Shown here: positions 43,716 through 52,920 of the stretch, one piece after another
Numbering within the stretch: position 1 is the stretch's first letter
Layout of the letters: each line of letters begins with the position of its first letter
Assembly: GCF_000349325.1 (NCBI RefSeq)
Contig: NC_020504.1
Span: forward strand, 7,854,326-7,918,325
Length of the DNA stretch: 64,000 nt
Source of the DNA: Streptomyces davaonensis JCM 4913
GTDB taxonomy: Bacteria; Actinomycetota; Actinomycetes; Streptomycetales; Streptomycetaceae
Direction of reading: 5' to 3'
Program-made: the position numbers and the translations under genes
The notes under the pieces: generated by a model
Database searches by the model: none
What the model saw: the letters and a program-made list of their open reading frames with translations, nothing else
Told to the model about the DNA's origin: nothing

Positions 43716-46148
43716 CTAGTTCATCCTCCCCAGAGCATCCCGCATCCGTCGGACATCCCTGATCCGCTGCTCGTACGTCGCGCCCAGCATGAGCAGCAGG
43801 AGTCCGGCGAGTGCGGGAAGTGCCCAGCGGGGGAGGGCGTCGGTCACCTGGACGATGTACGGGGACAGTTCGTGCAGGGCGTCCAGGGCGAGCACCGCGC
43901 CGCCGAGCAGCAGCGGCGCCTGGAGCTGGTGACCGCCGCCCAGCAGGGTGAGCGACAGGGCCGCCAGGCCCAGCAGGAGGGGGCGCGTCCAGTGCGGGTC
44001 GGCCCAGGCCGCGATCAGGCTCGGCAGCAGGGTCGCGGCCAGGCCCGGCCCGTACGCCGTCCACGACGAGGTCTGCGGATCGCGGCGCCTGCGCAGGGCG
44101 CCGACGAGCAGGGCCGGAATCGTCATCGGGAGCGTGTACGCCTCGGGTGTGCCGACCTCCCAGGCGGCCAGGCGGACCCAGGTGGCCAGGACGAAGAGGG
44201 CGGCGGACGCGTAGCCGACGGCGCGGCGGTCCGGTCGTAGCGTCGTGGCCGCGGTGATCACTCCGCACAGGGCGAGGACGAGGGCGAGCATAGGGGGGTC
44301 GGTGATCGTGAGTCCGATGGCCAGGAGTGCCGCTGCGGCGCCCGTCACCTCGATCGGGAGCGTCGCCCGGTGCGCGCTGCCGAGGCGGTGGGCGAGCAGG
44401 GCGGCGGTCACCGGGACCGTCAGGACCAGCAACGCCGTGTGCTGCGGCTGCCAGTCGGCGGCGGCGCCGATTGCGCAGGTCAGGGCGGTGGCGTAGGCCA
44501 GGGCCGCCGGTGCGGCGAACTGCGGGACGCGCAGGGTCGCCGCCGCGAAGAGGACCGTCAGCGTCGTGAGCACGGCCAGGGTCGCGGACTGCGCGGCCAG
44601 GGCGAGGAGGGCGGCGTGGGCGGAGGTGAGGGTGGCGAGGGCGGCGAGGATCCAGGAGGTCGGAATGGTTGGGGCGCTTGGAGCGGTGGTCGCTTCGGGC
44701 GTGCCGGTCGTGGAGTCAGCTTCGGTTGCGGAGGTTGCGGAGGTTGCGGAGGTCGCGGATGCCGTGAAGGTCGTCGCCGCACCCAGCAACGCCAGCGCCG
44801 TTACCGCGAGCGCAACCAACAGGCCTGCCTCGTACGGCAGTTCCAGTACCGGCGGGAACACCAGCGCCGCCGCCCAGGCCAGGCCCAGCGCCGTCGGCCT
44901 CGCCCAGGAGTGGGCGGTGAAGGCCAGTACCGTCGCGACGGTTGCCAGGACCAGCGGGGCCGTCTCCGTGTACGGAGGCCAGGGCAGCTCCGCCGTCACC
45001 GTGGCGCGGATGTCCGAGGGCGCGCCCGACCAGGGGCGCTCGATCCAGGCGAGCGGGCCCAGCAGTGTGACGGCGACGAGCTGCGCCGCCCACAGCGCGG
45101 CCAGCGCCTGGACACCGGCGGAGGCCATGGCGAGGCCCTGCCGCACCGGCTCAGGGACGCTCGGCACGCGCAGCGCCGCCAACAGGGCGATGGCACAGGC
45201 CAGATACGCCGGAACCGTCCACGCCTCCGGCAACACCACGCGCGGGACGCCGCCCAGCGCCGCGACCAGCAGCACGCCGCCGACCGGCGCGGCCGGCTTC
45301 GCCGTACGCCAGGCGGCCGTCAGCGCGATCGCCGCACCCAGGAGGAGGAGCGCCGCCGCACGGGCGGCGGCGCTCGGACCAGTGGCCGCCAGGGACAGCC
45401 CCCCGGCGGTCAGCACACCTCCGGCGCCCATGCCGCACGCGCCGACGACGGCCGCGACACGTACGGAGCGGGTCGGCACCCGGAGCGCCACAGCCGTGTT
45501 GAAACCTGCCGTCACCAGCAGCGCGGCGGCGAACTCGACCAGCCCGGCATCAGCCGCCAACGCCCACAGCGGCAGCGGGAGTTGGGCCGCCGCCAGCGCG
45601 GAGGGCAGCGGCAGCCGCAGCTCGGCCGTCCGCGGCAGCAGGCCGTACGCCGTCCAGATCACCGCAAGCGCCGCCGCCGACACCGCCGTGTAGCCGACGC
45701 CGTCCACCTCGCCCAGCGCGACCTCGTGCAGGGCGTACGCGTCCAGCACCGTCAGCGCCAGACCGAGCCCGGCCACCGACTCCGCCGTCGAGCGCAGGCC
45801 ACGGGCCAGCAGCGGGAGCGGAGCGGCCAGCGCCGCCACCGTGATCGCGCCCAGCACCGCGGCCCGGCCGGCGATGCCCAGGTGGCCCCAGCCGACCAGG
45901 GTGAACGCCAGCGCGGCGATCGTGAGCAGGGTGCCGCCGAGGATCAGCAGCACGTTCTGCACGCGCGGAGGCGCGGCCTCGGGGCGCTGCGCTGCCGGGG
46001 GCGGTGTCACCGCGCGCGGCCGGGCGGCGTCCAGCGTGGCGACCAGCCAGCCGCGGCGGGCGAGCAACTGGGACCGCCGGGCGTCCAGTTGTCGCAGCTC
46101 CGCGTCGAGGAGCCGCAACTCCTCGGCGGGGGAGGGAATGTGCGTCAT
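43716..46148 (-). CDS. Giant multi-helix membrane protein (SCO7613-like)
   Basis: 810 aa. Short N-terminal helical region (AEELRLLDAELRQLDARRSQLLARRGWL), a Pro-rich link, then 20 or more hydrophobic helices running to the end. A low-complexity insert of Ser/Thr/Ala repeats (SATSATSATSATEADSTTG) sits mid-protein in a loop. Very Ala/Leu-rich throughout. ATG giving MTHIPSPAEE chosen; an earlier ATG adds 12 residues. The stop is 7 bp from the convergent lyase-like gene. Function unknown. Confidence 0.82.
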   Translation of the reverse strand: MTHIPSPAEELRLLDAELRQLDARRSQLLARRGWLVATLDAARPRAVTPPPAAQRPEAAPPRVQNVLLILGGTLLTIAALAFTLVGWGHLGIAGRAAVLGAITVAALAAPLPLLARGLRSTAESVAGLGLALTVLDAYALHEVALGEVDGVGYTAVSAAALAVIWTAYGLLPRTAELRLPLPSALAAAQLPLPLWALAADAGLVEFAAALLVTAGFNTAVALRVPTRSVRVAAVVGACGMGAGGVLTAGGLSLAATGPSAAARAAALLLLGAAIALTAAWRTAKPAAPVGGVLLVAALGGVPRVVLPEAWTVPAYLACAIALLAALRVPSVPEPVRQGLAMASAGVQALAALWAAQLVAVTLLGPLAWIERPWSGAPSDIRATVTAELPWPPYTETAPLVLATVATVLAFTAHSWARPTALGLAWAAALVFPPVLELPYEAGLLVALAVTALALLGAATTFTASATSATSATSATEADSTTGTPEATTAPSAPTIPTSWILAALATLTSAHAALLALAAQSATLAVLTTLTVLFAAATLRVPQFAAPAALAYATALTCAIGAAADWQPQHTALLVLTVPVTAALLAHRLGSAHRATLPIEVTGAAAALLAIGLTITDPPMLALVLALCGVITAATTLRPDRRAVGYASAALFVLATWVRLAAWEVGTPEAYTLPMTIPALLVGALRRRRDPQTSSWTAYGPGLAATLLPSLIAAWADPHWTRPLLLGLAALSLTLLGGGHQLQAPLLLGGAVLALDALHELSPYIVQVTDALPRWALPALAGLLLLMLGATYEQRIRDVRRMRDALGRMN

Positions 46149-46232
46149 ACCTCGGAGTGTGGTCCGGGTCACGCCGTACGACATGAGTGCGGGTACTCAG
46201 TACGTACTCAGATCCGGTGCCACACTCGGCCC

Positions 46233-46679
46233 ATGGACTGGTCCCATTACCGATTCCGCAGCCGATGGACCCTGCCCGCGCCGCCCGCCGTCGTCTACGC
46301 CGCCCTGGAGCGCGCCGAGGACTATCCGCGCTGGTGGCCCCAGGTGCGCGAGGTGGACCGGCTCGACGACACCAGCGGTGTGATCCGCATTCGCTCGGTC
46401 CTGCCGTACGACTTGGTCTTCACCGCGCGCGAGGTGCGGCGCGATCCGGCCGCCGGGGTGCTGGAGATCGCCATGGTCGGTGACCTGGAAGGCTGGGCAC
46501 GCTGGACCATCACCCCGGACGGCACCGGCAGCCTGGCCAGCTACGACCAGGTCGTCGAGGTGCGCAAGCCGCTGATGCGCCGACTCGCCGTCCCCGGACG
46601 GCCCCTCTTCCGTGCCAACCACTGGCTGATGATGCGGGCCGGACGACGCGGTCTGGCCACCCACTTGGAAGCGGTTTGA
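46233..46679 (+). CDS. SRPBCC (START-like) ligand-binding protein
   Basis: 148 aa. FRSRWTLPAPPAVVYAALERAEDYPRWWPQVREVDRLDD is the classic opening of the polyketide cyclase/SRPBCC family; a strand-rich core and a C-terminal helix (NHWLMMRAGRRGLATHLEAV) follow. Binds a small hydrophobic ligand in this fold. Upstream are two GTACTCAG repeats 11 nt apart. Stands alone before a tRNA gene. Confidence 0.87.
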   Translation: MDWSHYRFRSRWTLPAPPAVVYAALERAEDYPRWWPQVREVDRLDDTSGVIRIRSVLPYDLVFTAREVRRDPAAGVLEIAMVGDLEGWARWTITPDGTGSLASYDQVVEVRKPLMRRLAVPGRPLFRANHWLMMRAGRRGLATHLEAV

Positions 46680-46718
46680 AGGAAGCCCGCGAAGACCTGT
46701 ATTGTTCAGTCCGTTCCC

Positions 46719-46790
46719 GGGCGATTAGCTCAGTGGGAGAGCGCTTCGTTCACACCGAAGAGGTCACTGGTTCGAACCCAGTATCGCCCA
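46719..46790 (+). tRNA. tRNA-Val (CAC)
   Basis: 72 nt, identical to 36775–36846; anticodon CAC reads GUG. CCA not encoded. Confidence 0.97.
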
Positions 46791-46796
46791 CCGGGA

Positions 46797-46828
46797 AAGG
46801 CCGGTCCGCAGCACTGCGGACCGGCCTT
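46797..46828. terminator. Terminator of tRNA-Val (CAC)
   Basis: AAGGCCGGTCCGCAG, CA, CTGCGGACCGGCCTT: perfect 15-bp stem followed by CTT, 6 bp after the tRNA and just before the convergent exonuclease stop. Confidence 0.88.
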
Positions 46829-46844
46829 CTTCATGCCGCCGCGT

Positions 46845-47570
46845 TCACGCCGCCGCCGGAAGATCCGGACGCAGCGGCCACGCCGGGTCCACCGCCTCGT
46901 CCGAGCCGCTGCGCGCGAACCACGCCTGAAGTCCCCGCGCCTGCGCCGCATGCCACACCGCCTGGAGCGGATGCAGTTCGGCGGGCGAGAGCCGTTCGAG
47001 ACGCGCCGCGAAGCGACGCCCCACCGCCCGTACGACCTCCAGCGCGGCGAGCGCGTCCGCGCCCGCGTCATGCGCGCCGTCCAGCGATACGCCGTAGTGC
47101 GCGCACAGGTCGGTCAGCGTGCGCCTGCCCTTGCGATAGCGGTCCAGATGCTTGTCCAGGACCCTCGGATCGAGCACCAGCAATGGGGACGTCTCGAACC
47201 AGTGGTCCAGGGACGACGCCCGATGGCGGCGCAGCTCACGATCGAGCAGGGTCAGGTCGAACGGCGCGTTCATCACCACCAGCGGGCGGCCCGCGACGGC
47301 CTGTTCGGCCAGTTCCTCGGCTATCTCCTGCATCACCGGCGCAGGCCAGCGGCCGTTGCGCTGAAGATGCTCCTCCGTCAGTCCGTGCACCGCCGTCGCC
47401 GCCTCCGGCACCGGCACGCCCGGGTTCACCAGCCACCGGGTCACCCGCGGCCGGGTGCCCGGGGCGTCCTGGACGACGACGGCCGCCGAGACGATCCGGT
47501 CGGTCTCGACGTCCACGCCTGTCGTCTCCGTGTCGAATGCCGCCAGCGGGCCCTCATACCAGCTCGCCAT
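46845..47570 (-). CDS. DnaQ-like 3'-5' exonuclease
   Basis: 241 aa. DEDDh exonuclease motifs: Exo I AAFDTETTGVD (D and E metal ligands), Exo II LVVMNAPFDLTLLDRELRR, Exo III AHDAGADALAALEVV. Probably acts on DNA ends in repair or proofreading, or on RNA. The C-terminal 70 residues (AARLERLSPAELHPLQAVWHA) form an extra helical part. ATG start. Divergent from the DUF4365 gene. Confidence 0.9.
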   Translation of the reverse strand: MASWYEGPLAAFDTETTGVDVETDRIVSAAVVVQDAPGTRPRVTRWLVNPGVPVPEAATAVHGLTEEHLQRNGRWPAPVMQEIAEELAEQAVAGRPLVVMNAPFDLTLLDRELRRHRASSLDHWFETSPLLVLDPRVLDKHLDRYRKGRRTLTDLCAHYGVSLDGAHDAGADALAALEVVRAVGRRFAARLERLSPAELHPLQAVWHAAQARGLQAWFARSGSDEAVDPAWPLRPDLPAAA

Positions 47571-47738
47571 ATCTGCACAACCCCTCGTTCACCCACGGCA
47601 GCTGACGCATCGTCTTCTGCCCGTTTGGTGATACCCGGGCTGTTTGCGCCGTACGCCGGAAGGACACAACAGGAGTGCGGGTCTTTGCAGTTCAGCGGCC
47701 CGCCACGCGGACTGGCTCGGTTGGAAAGGCTGTTGGTC

Positions 47739-48305
47739 ATGGCGATAGCGCAGCCCGAGCGGGGCGGGCTGCTGCCCGAACGCACGGGTCCCCATCGCGG
47801 CACGCTCGCCACCACCGCCTGCATGGAGACCTTGCAGGTGGGCTATCTGCACGCCGTCGCGGCCGCGGCCGGCTGCTCGTTGTCGCAGCCCTTCCCGGAC
47901 AACGGCATCGACTGGCACGTCAGCCACAGCGCTCCCGGACACACGGTCGACGACGAGGTCACCATCAAGGTGCAGCTCAAGGCCACCTACCAGATCGCGC
48001 CGAACCCCCCGGGACGGTTCTTCTCCTTCACGCTCGACAACGACCATCTGCGCAAGCTCGCCCGCACCCCGGTCTCGGTGCACAAGATCCTCGTGGTGAT
48101 GCTCGTACCGAGGTCCCAGGACGACTGGCTGCGCGCCAGCCACGACCGGCTCGACCTCAGACACTGCTGCTACTGGGTCAACCTCGCCGGCCACCCGATC
48201 ACGGGCCGCAACCGGACCACCGTGCGGATCCCCACCTCACGCATCTTCGACGACCGGGCGCTGTGCGAGATCATGACGCGCGTCGGGACCGGAGGCAGGC
48301 CATGA
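47739..48305 (+). CDS. DUF4365-like protein (possible PD-(D/E)XK nuclease fold)
   Basis: 188 aa. The core NGIDWHVSHS…DEVTIKVQLKATYQI resembles DUF4365, in which D…(x)…QxK forms a restriction-endonuclease-like site. FSFTLDNDHLRKLARTPVSVHKILVVMLVP is also typical. Coupled to the next gene by ATGA, so the two act together. Next to a DnaQ exonuclease and tRNA. Whether it cuts nucleic acid is unproven. Confidence 0.7.
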   Translation: MAIAQPERGGLLPERTGPHRGTLATTACMETLQVGYLHAVAAAAGCSLSQPFPDNGIDWHVSHSAPGHTVDDEVTIKVQLKATYQIAPNPPGRFFSFTLDNDHLRKLARTPVSVHKILVVMLVPRSQDDWLRASHDRLDLRHCCYWVNLAGHPITGRNRTTVRIPTSRIFDDRALCEIMTRVGTGGRP

Positions 48306-49528
48306 CCCACCGCCCGATCACGGAAGTGCTGCGTTCGGTGCGCCCGCACCCCGGCGACGACATGTGGGACCGTTCCCCGCAGCCCGCCGAGGTCGACCCC
48401 GCCGTCCTCGGCGCCCTGCTGCACCGGCACGGCTGGCAGCGGCGCGGCGGCGCCCCGGGGCGGTACGGCCGCTGGACCCCGCCGGGACCGGGCGCCGGCG
48501 GCACGAGCCTGCTGGTGCCCGAGAGCCGCGCCTTCCCCGACAGCGACGACCTGCTCGGCGAGGCGCTCGACGCCCTCGCCCGCAGCGGCACCCCCTCCGC
48601 GCGGGAGGTCCTCGTCGGCCTCGCCGTGCCCAGCGACGAGATCCGCTGGTGGCGGGACGTGCCCAGCGGCCCGGCCGGGGCCGCCCCCTGGGCCGTGGAG
48701 GAACAATTGCGCGCCGCCGCCCGGCAGACGCTGCTCGCGGGCGCCCTCGCCACCCGCGCGCGTGCCGGGTACTACGGCGCCCGGCACCGCAGGTCCGCCG
48801 CCGCCCTGCTGGACAGCGTGCTCGTCGGCAGCGCGACCGGCGGCGGGCTCACCTCCTTCGTGCCCGTCGGTCCCGGACGCGCCCTCGCCGTGCGCCTGCA
48901 CCAGGCCGTCCACGCCACCCGCGAGGCCATCGACTACCAGCGGGCCACCGGCGGCATGGACGCCTTCGACGGGGCCGTCGAGGCGGGCGTCAGCCGGGAG
49001 CTCACCGAGGCTCTGGTCGCGCTGGTGCGCGGTACCGAGGGCGCGCGCATCGCCGTCGACTGGGCGCCGGCGGCCGGAGTGCCCGAGGGATGCGCGGCGT
49101 CCGGGGAACCTGTCGAGTTCTCGCCGGGCGACCTGCCCGTGCTGCGCGAGGCCGGGGCCCGCTTCCTGCGCGACGAGCCGTCCGTGCCGGTGCGGATCAC
49201 CGGCGCGGTGGTGCGGATGCGCCGCTCGGGGCCGCGCGGCGAGGGCAGCGTACGGCTGCGGGTCATCGCCGGCGCCGAAGTCCCGCACGTCCGGCTCACC
49301 CTCGACGAGGAGGTCTACCGCATCGCCGGACACGCCCACCTCGTCGGACTGCCGGTGCGGGTGACCGGACGGCTGGAGAGCCGGGGCGGGTTCCGGCGGC
49401 TCACCGGGGCCTCCGATCTCGTACCGGTCCAGGTGGACGAGGCGGAGCGGGACCGGCTGATGAAGTCGCTGCAGGAGAACCTCGACTTCTTCGAGGAAGC
49501 CTGCGGCGGGGAGTACGACGGGGACTGA
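48302..49528 (+). CDS. Unknown protein coupled to the DUF4365 protein
   Basis: 408 aa. N-terminal 60 residues contain a Gly-rich opening ([32 protein letters not shown]). A central helical part follows with [18 protein letters not shown] and [19 protein letters not shown]. The C-terminal third ([12 protein letters not shown] … [34 protein letters not shown]) looks like beta barrels of OB type, a nucleic-acid-binding candidate. ATG overlaps the DUF4365 stop. I recognise no named family. Confidence 0.75.
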   Translation: MTHRPITEVLRSVRPHPGDDMWDRSPQPAEVDPAVLGALLHRHGWQRRGGAPGRYGRWTPPGPGAGGTSLLVPESRAFPDSDDLLGEALDALARSGTPSAREVLVGLAVPSDEIRWWRDVPSGPAGAAPWAVEEQLRAAARQTLLAGALATRARAGYYGARHRRSAAALLDSVLVGSATGGGLTSFVPVGPGRALAVRLHQAVHATREAIDYQRATGGMDAFDGAVEAGVSRELTEALVALVRGTEGARIAVDWAPAAGVPEGCAASGEPVEFSPGDLPVLREAGARFLRDEPSVPVRITGAVVRMRRSGPRGEGSVRLRVIAGAEVPHVRLTLDEEVYRIAGHAHLVGLPVRVTGRLESRGGFRRLTGASDLVPVQVDEAERDRLMKSLQENLDFFEEACGGEYDGD

Positions 49529-49619
49529 TTTCGCCCTCGGAGGGTGCGGGTCGGTACGATCCCGTAATGCGCGCGCTCTCGGTATGGCGCCGCACCCCAC
49601 CTTCAGTCAGGAGAGACCG

Positions 49620-51596
49620 GTGTCAGACGTCCGTGTGATCATCCAACGCGATTCCGAGCGGGAAGAGCGCGTGGTGACGACGGGCACAACGGCGGCCGAC
49701 CTCTTCGCCGGCGAGCGCTCGATCATCGCCGCGCGCGTGGGGGGCGAGCTCAAGGACCTGTCGTACGTCGTGGCCGACGGCGAGGAGGTCGAGGGCGTCG
49801 AGATCTCCTCCGAGGACGGTCTGAACATCCTGCGCCACTCCACCGCGCACGTCATGGCGCAGGCCGTGCAGGAGCTGTTCCCCGAGGCCAAGCTGGGCAT
49901 CGGCCCGCCGGTGAAGGACGGCTTCTACTACGACTTCGACGTCGAGAAGCCGTTCACGCCCGAGGATCTCAAGGCCATCGAGAAGAAGATGCAGGAGATC
50001 CAGAAGCGCGGCCAGAAGTTCGCCCGCCGCGTCGTCACCGACGAGGCCGCCCGCGAGGAGCTCGCGAACGAGCCGTACAAGCTGGAGCTGATCGGCCTCA
50101 AGGGCTCCGCCTCCTCCGACGACGGCGCGGACGTCGAGGTCGGCGCCGGCGAGCTGACGATCTACGACAACCTGGACGCGAAGACCGGCGACCTGTGCTG
50201 GAAGGACCTCTGCCGCGGTCCGCACCTGCCCTCGACCCGGCTGATCCCCGCGTTCAAGCTGATGCGCAACGCCGCCGCGTACTGGCGCGGCAGCGAGAAG
50301 AACCCGATGCTCCAGCGCATCTACGGCACCGCCTGGCCGTCGAAGGACGAGCTGAAGGCGTACCTGGACTTCCTCGCCGAGGCCGAGAAGCGCGACCACC
50401 GCAAGCTGGGCAACGAGCTGGACCTGTTCTCCATCCCGGAGCAGATCGGCTCCGGCCTCGCCGTCTTCCACCCCAAGGGCGGCATCGTCCGCCGGGTCAT
50501 GGAGGACTACTCGCGCCGCCGCCACGAGGAAGAGGGCTACGAGTTCGTCTACACCCCGCACGCCACGAAGGGGAAGCTCTTCGAGACGTCCGGGCACCTC
50601 GACTGGTACGCCGAGGGCATGTACCCGCCCATGCAGCTCGACGAGGGCGTGGACTACTACCTCAAGCCCATGAACTGCCCGATGCACAACCTGATCTTCG
50701 ACGCGCGCGGCCGGTCGTACCGTGAACTGCCGCTGCGGCTGTTCGAGTTCGGCACGGTGTACCGCTACGAGAAGTCGGGCGTCGTGCACGGCCTGACCCG
50801 CGCGCGGGGCTTCACGCAGGACGACGCGCACATCTACTGCACCCGCGAGCAGATGTCGGAGGAGCTCGACAAGACGCTCACCTTCGTCCTGGGCCTGCTG
50901 CGCGACTACGGTCTGACCGACTTCTACCTGGAGCTGTCCACCAAGGACCCGGAGAAGTTCGTCGGCTCCGACGAGGTCTGGGAGGAGGCGACCGAGACGC
51001 TGCGCCAGGTCGCCGAGAAGCAGGGCCTGCCTCTGGTCCCGGACCCGGGCGGCGCCGCCTTCTACGGCCCGAAGATCTCCGTCCAGACCAAGGACGCCAT
51101 CGGCCGCACCTGGCAGATGTCGACGATCCAGCTCGACTTCAACCTGCCGGAGCGCTTCGATCTGGAGTACACCTCCGCGGACGGCTCCAAGCAGCGTCCG
51201 GTCATGATCCACCGCGCGCTGTTCGGCTCCATCGAGCGGTTCTTCGCGGTGCTGCTGGAGCACTACGCGGGCGCGTTCCCGGCGTGGCTGGCCCCGGTCC
51301 AGGCGATCGGCATCCCGATCGGCGACGGGCACGTGGACTACCTGGCGAAGTTCGCCGCGGCCGCCAAGAAGAAGGGCCTGCGGGTCGAGGTGGACTCCTC
51401 CTCCGACCGGATGCAGAAGAAGATCCGCAACGCCCAGAAGCAGAAGGTGCCCTTCATGGTCATCGCGGGCGACGAGGACATGGCCAACAACGCCGTCTCC
51501 TTCCGCTACCGCGACGGCTCGCAGGAGAACGGCATCCCCTTCGACGAGGCCATCGCGAAGATCGCGCAGGTCGTCGAGGAGCGGACGCAGGTCTGA
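49620..51596 (+). CDS. thrS: Threonyl-tRNA synthetase
   Basis: Charges tRNA-Thr. 658 aa, complete. TGS domain ([26 protein letters not shown]), editing domain with [16 protein letters not shown], class II motif 2 ([35 protein letters not shown]) and motif 3 ([22 protein letters not shown]), C-terminal anticodon-binding domain. The GTG giving VSDVRVII is preceded by CAGGAGAGACC. Only 91 bp upstream, with a TACGAT −10-like hexamer; no T-box leader. Terminator overlaps the convergent channel gene. Confidence 0.97.
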   Translation: MSDVRVIIQRDSEREERVVTTGTTAADLFAGERSIIAARVGGELKDLSYVVADGEEVEGVEISSEDGLNILRHSTAHVMAQAVQELFPEAKLGIGPPVKDGFYYDFDVEKPFTPEDLKAIEKKMQEIQKRGQKFARRVVTDEAAREELANEPYKLELIGLKGSASSDDGADVEVGAGELTIYDNLDAKTGDLCWKDLCRGPHLPSTRLIPAFKLMRNAAAYWRGSEKNPMLQRIYGTAWPSKDELKAYLDFLAEAEKRDHRKLGNELDLFSIPEQIGSGLAVFHPKGGIVRRVMEDYSRRRHEEEGYEFVYTPHATKGKLFETSGHLDWYAEGMYPPMQLDEGVDYYLKPMNCPMHNLIFDARGRSYRELPLRLFEFGTVYRYEKSGVVHGLTRARGFTQDDAHIYCTREQMSEELDKTLTFVLGLLRDYGLTDFYLELSTKDPEKFVGSDEVWEEATETLRQVAEKQGLPLVPDPGGAAFYGPKISVQTKDAIGRTWQMSTIQLDFNLPERFDLEYTSADGSKQRPVMIHRALFGSIERFFAVLLEHYAGAFPAWLAPVQAIGIPIGDGHVDYLAKFAAAAKKKGLRVEVDSSSDRMQKKIRNAQKQKVPFMVIAGDEDMANNAVSFRYRDGSQENGIPFDEAIAKIAQVVEERTQV

Positions 51597-51617
51597 TCCG
51601 GTCGACCACGTCACCGG

Positions 51618-51648
51618 GCCCCCGGGGAGCGCTCAGCTCTCCGGGGGC
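51618..51648. terminator. Terminator of thrS, shared with the convergent channel gene
   Basis: GCCCCCGGGGAGC, loop GCTCA, GCTCTCCGGGGGC: 13 bp with one G·U, then TTCTT. Its right arm covers the last codons of the minus-strand gene. Confidence 0.82.
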
Positions 51649-52292
51649 TTCTTGTCGCTCTCGCGGGAGAAGATCTGGAGCAGCCAGGAGGAGAACGACC
51701 CCGTCACCGCGCCGAGCAGGGCCAGCCCACCGGCCATCATCCCGATCGCGACCGTCCGGCCGCCCCTGGTGACCGGTGTGATGTCGCCGTAGCCGACCGT
51801 GCTGATCGTTGCGGCGGCCCACCACACCGCGTCCCCGAATGAGTGCATGGTGGTATCGGGCGCGCCGCGCTCCTGCTGATAGACCGCGAGGGCGCCGGCG
51901 AAGCCGAGCAGCAGGGTCGACAGGCTGGCGTAGGAGATCACGCGCGCGTGCAGGGAGAGCCGGGGCTCGCCCTGCCGATGCTGGATGGCGTCGTAGAGCG
52001 GAACGATCCGCAGCGGCCGCAGCAGCGGCAGGACGACCACCACCGTGTGCAGGAAGTGCGTCCTGGCGAAGTGCGGGAAGCGCTGCCCGCTCAGCCGCCA
52101 GCGGACCACGTAGTCCGCGGCGAACAGCATCCAGAGCGCGAGCATCGTGAACCAGCACACGTCCTTCCAGAAGGACGGCATGCTCTCCGCGAGGACCCGG
52201 GCGGCGTACGCGGCCAGGAACACCAGTGACGCCAGGAACAACGGGATCTCGGTGCGCTGCTCCCAGCGCGCATAAGGGCTGTCGTCGTCCAC
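51633..52292 (-). CDS. Potassium channel-like membrane protein
   Basis: 219 aa, six-helix voltage-gated-like layout. Selectivity filter TISTVGYGDITP (TVGYGD residues 165–170). Helix before the linker has the Arg-containing LRPLRIVPLYDAI sequence, reminiscent of S4. GTG start (VDDDSPYARWEQR) shares the gap with the divergent HIT gene. Conducts K+ across the membrane, gating unknown. Confidence 0.92.
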   Translation of the reverse strand: MDDDSPYARWEQRTEIPLFLASLVFLAAYAARVLAESMPSFWKDVCWFTMLALWMLFAADYVVRWRLSGQRFPHFARTHFLHTVVVVLPLLRPLRIVPLYDAIQHRQGEPRLSLHARVISYASLSTLLLGFAGALAVYQQERGAPDTTMHSFGDAVWWAAATISTVGYGDITPVTRGGRTVAIGMMAGGLALLGAVTGSFSSWLLQIFSRESDKKPPES

Positions 52293-52370
52293 TGGCCCAG
52301 CTTGGCCGGTGGCGGCCCTCCCGTCGCCCCGGCGACACGCCGCGAACGGACGAAGCCATATGCTGCACGC

Positions 52371-52916
52371 ATGACGAGTGAGCCGGAGCAGCAGTGGGGA
52401 GTGGGGATCCAGGACGCGTTCCAGCGCCTGTGGACGCCCCATCGGATGGCGTACATCCAGGGTGAGAACAAGCCGACCGGCCCCGGAGCCGACGACGGTT
52501 GCCCCTTCTGCTCGATCCCGGCCAAGTCCGACGAGGACGGCCTGGTCGTCAGGCGCGGCGAGCAGGTGTACGCGGTCCTCAATCTGTACCCGTACAACGG
52601 CGGCCACCTGATGGTCGTGCCCTACCGTCATGTCGCCGACTACACCGACCTCACCGAGCCCGAGACGATCGAGCTGGCGGCCCTGACCAAGCAGGCGATG
52701 ACGGCCCTGCGCACGGCCTCCGGGGCGCACGGCTTCAACATCGGCATGAACCAGGGCACGGTCGCCGGCGCGGGCATCGCGGCCCATCTGCACCAGCACA
52801 TCGTGCCGCGCTGGGGCGGCGACACGAACTTCATGCCGGTGGTCGGCCACACGCGGGTGCTGCCGCAGTTGCTGGCGGACACCCGCAAGATGCTGGCGGA
52901 GGCCTGGCCGGCCTGA
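52371..52916 (+). CDS. HIT-family nucleotide hydrolase / AP4A phosphorylase-like
   Basis: 181 aa. HIT triad HLHQH (139–143) and the N-terminal CPFC pair (Cys44, Cys47) with NLYPYNGGHLMVVPYRHVADY. The mycobacterial counterpart between thrS and pgsA degrades diadenosine polyphosphates, so the same is likely. TATGCT ends 6 nt before the ATG: a leaderless transcript. Confidence 0.93.
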   Translation: MTSEPEQQWGVGIQDAFQRLWTPHRMAYIQGENKPTGPGADDGCPFCSIPAKSDEDGLVVRRGEQVYAVLNLYPYNGGHLMVVPYRHVADYTDLTEPETIELAALTKQAMTALRTASGAHGFNIGMNQGTVAGAGIAAHLHQHIVPRWGGDTNFMPVVGHTRVLPQLLADTRKMLAEAWPA

Positions 52917-52920
52917 CGGC

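Noticed and set aside
49529..49619. T-box leader for thrS
   Set aside because: The gap is only 91 bp, too short for a T-box, and the T-box sequence is not seen.
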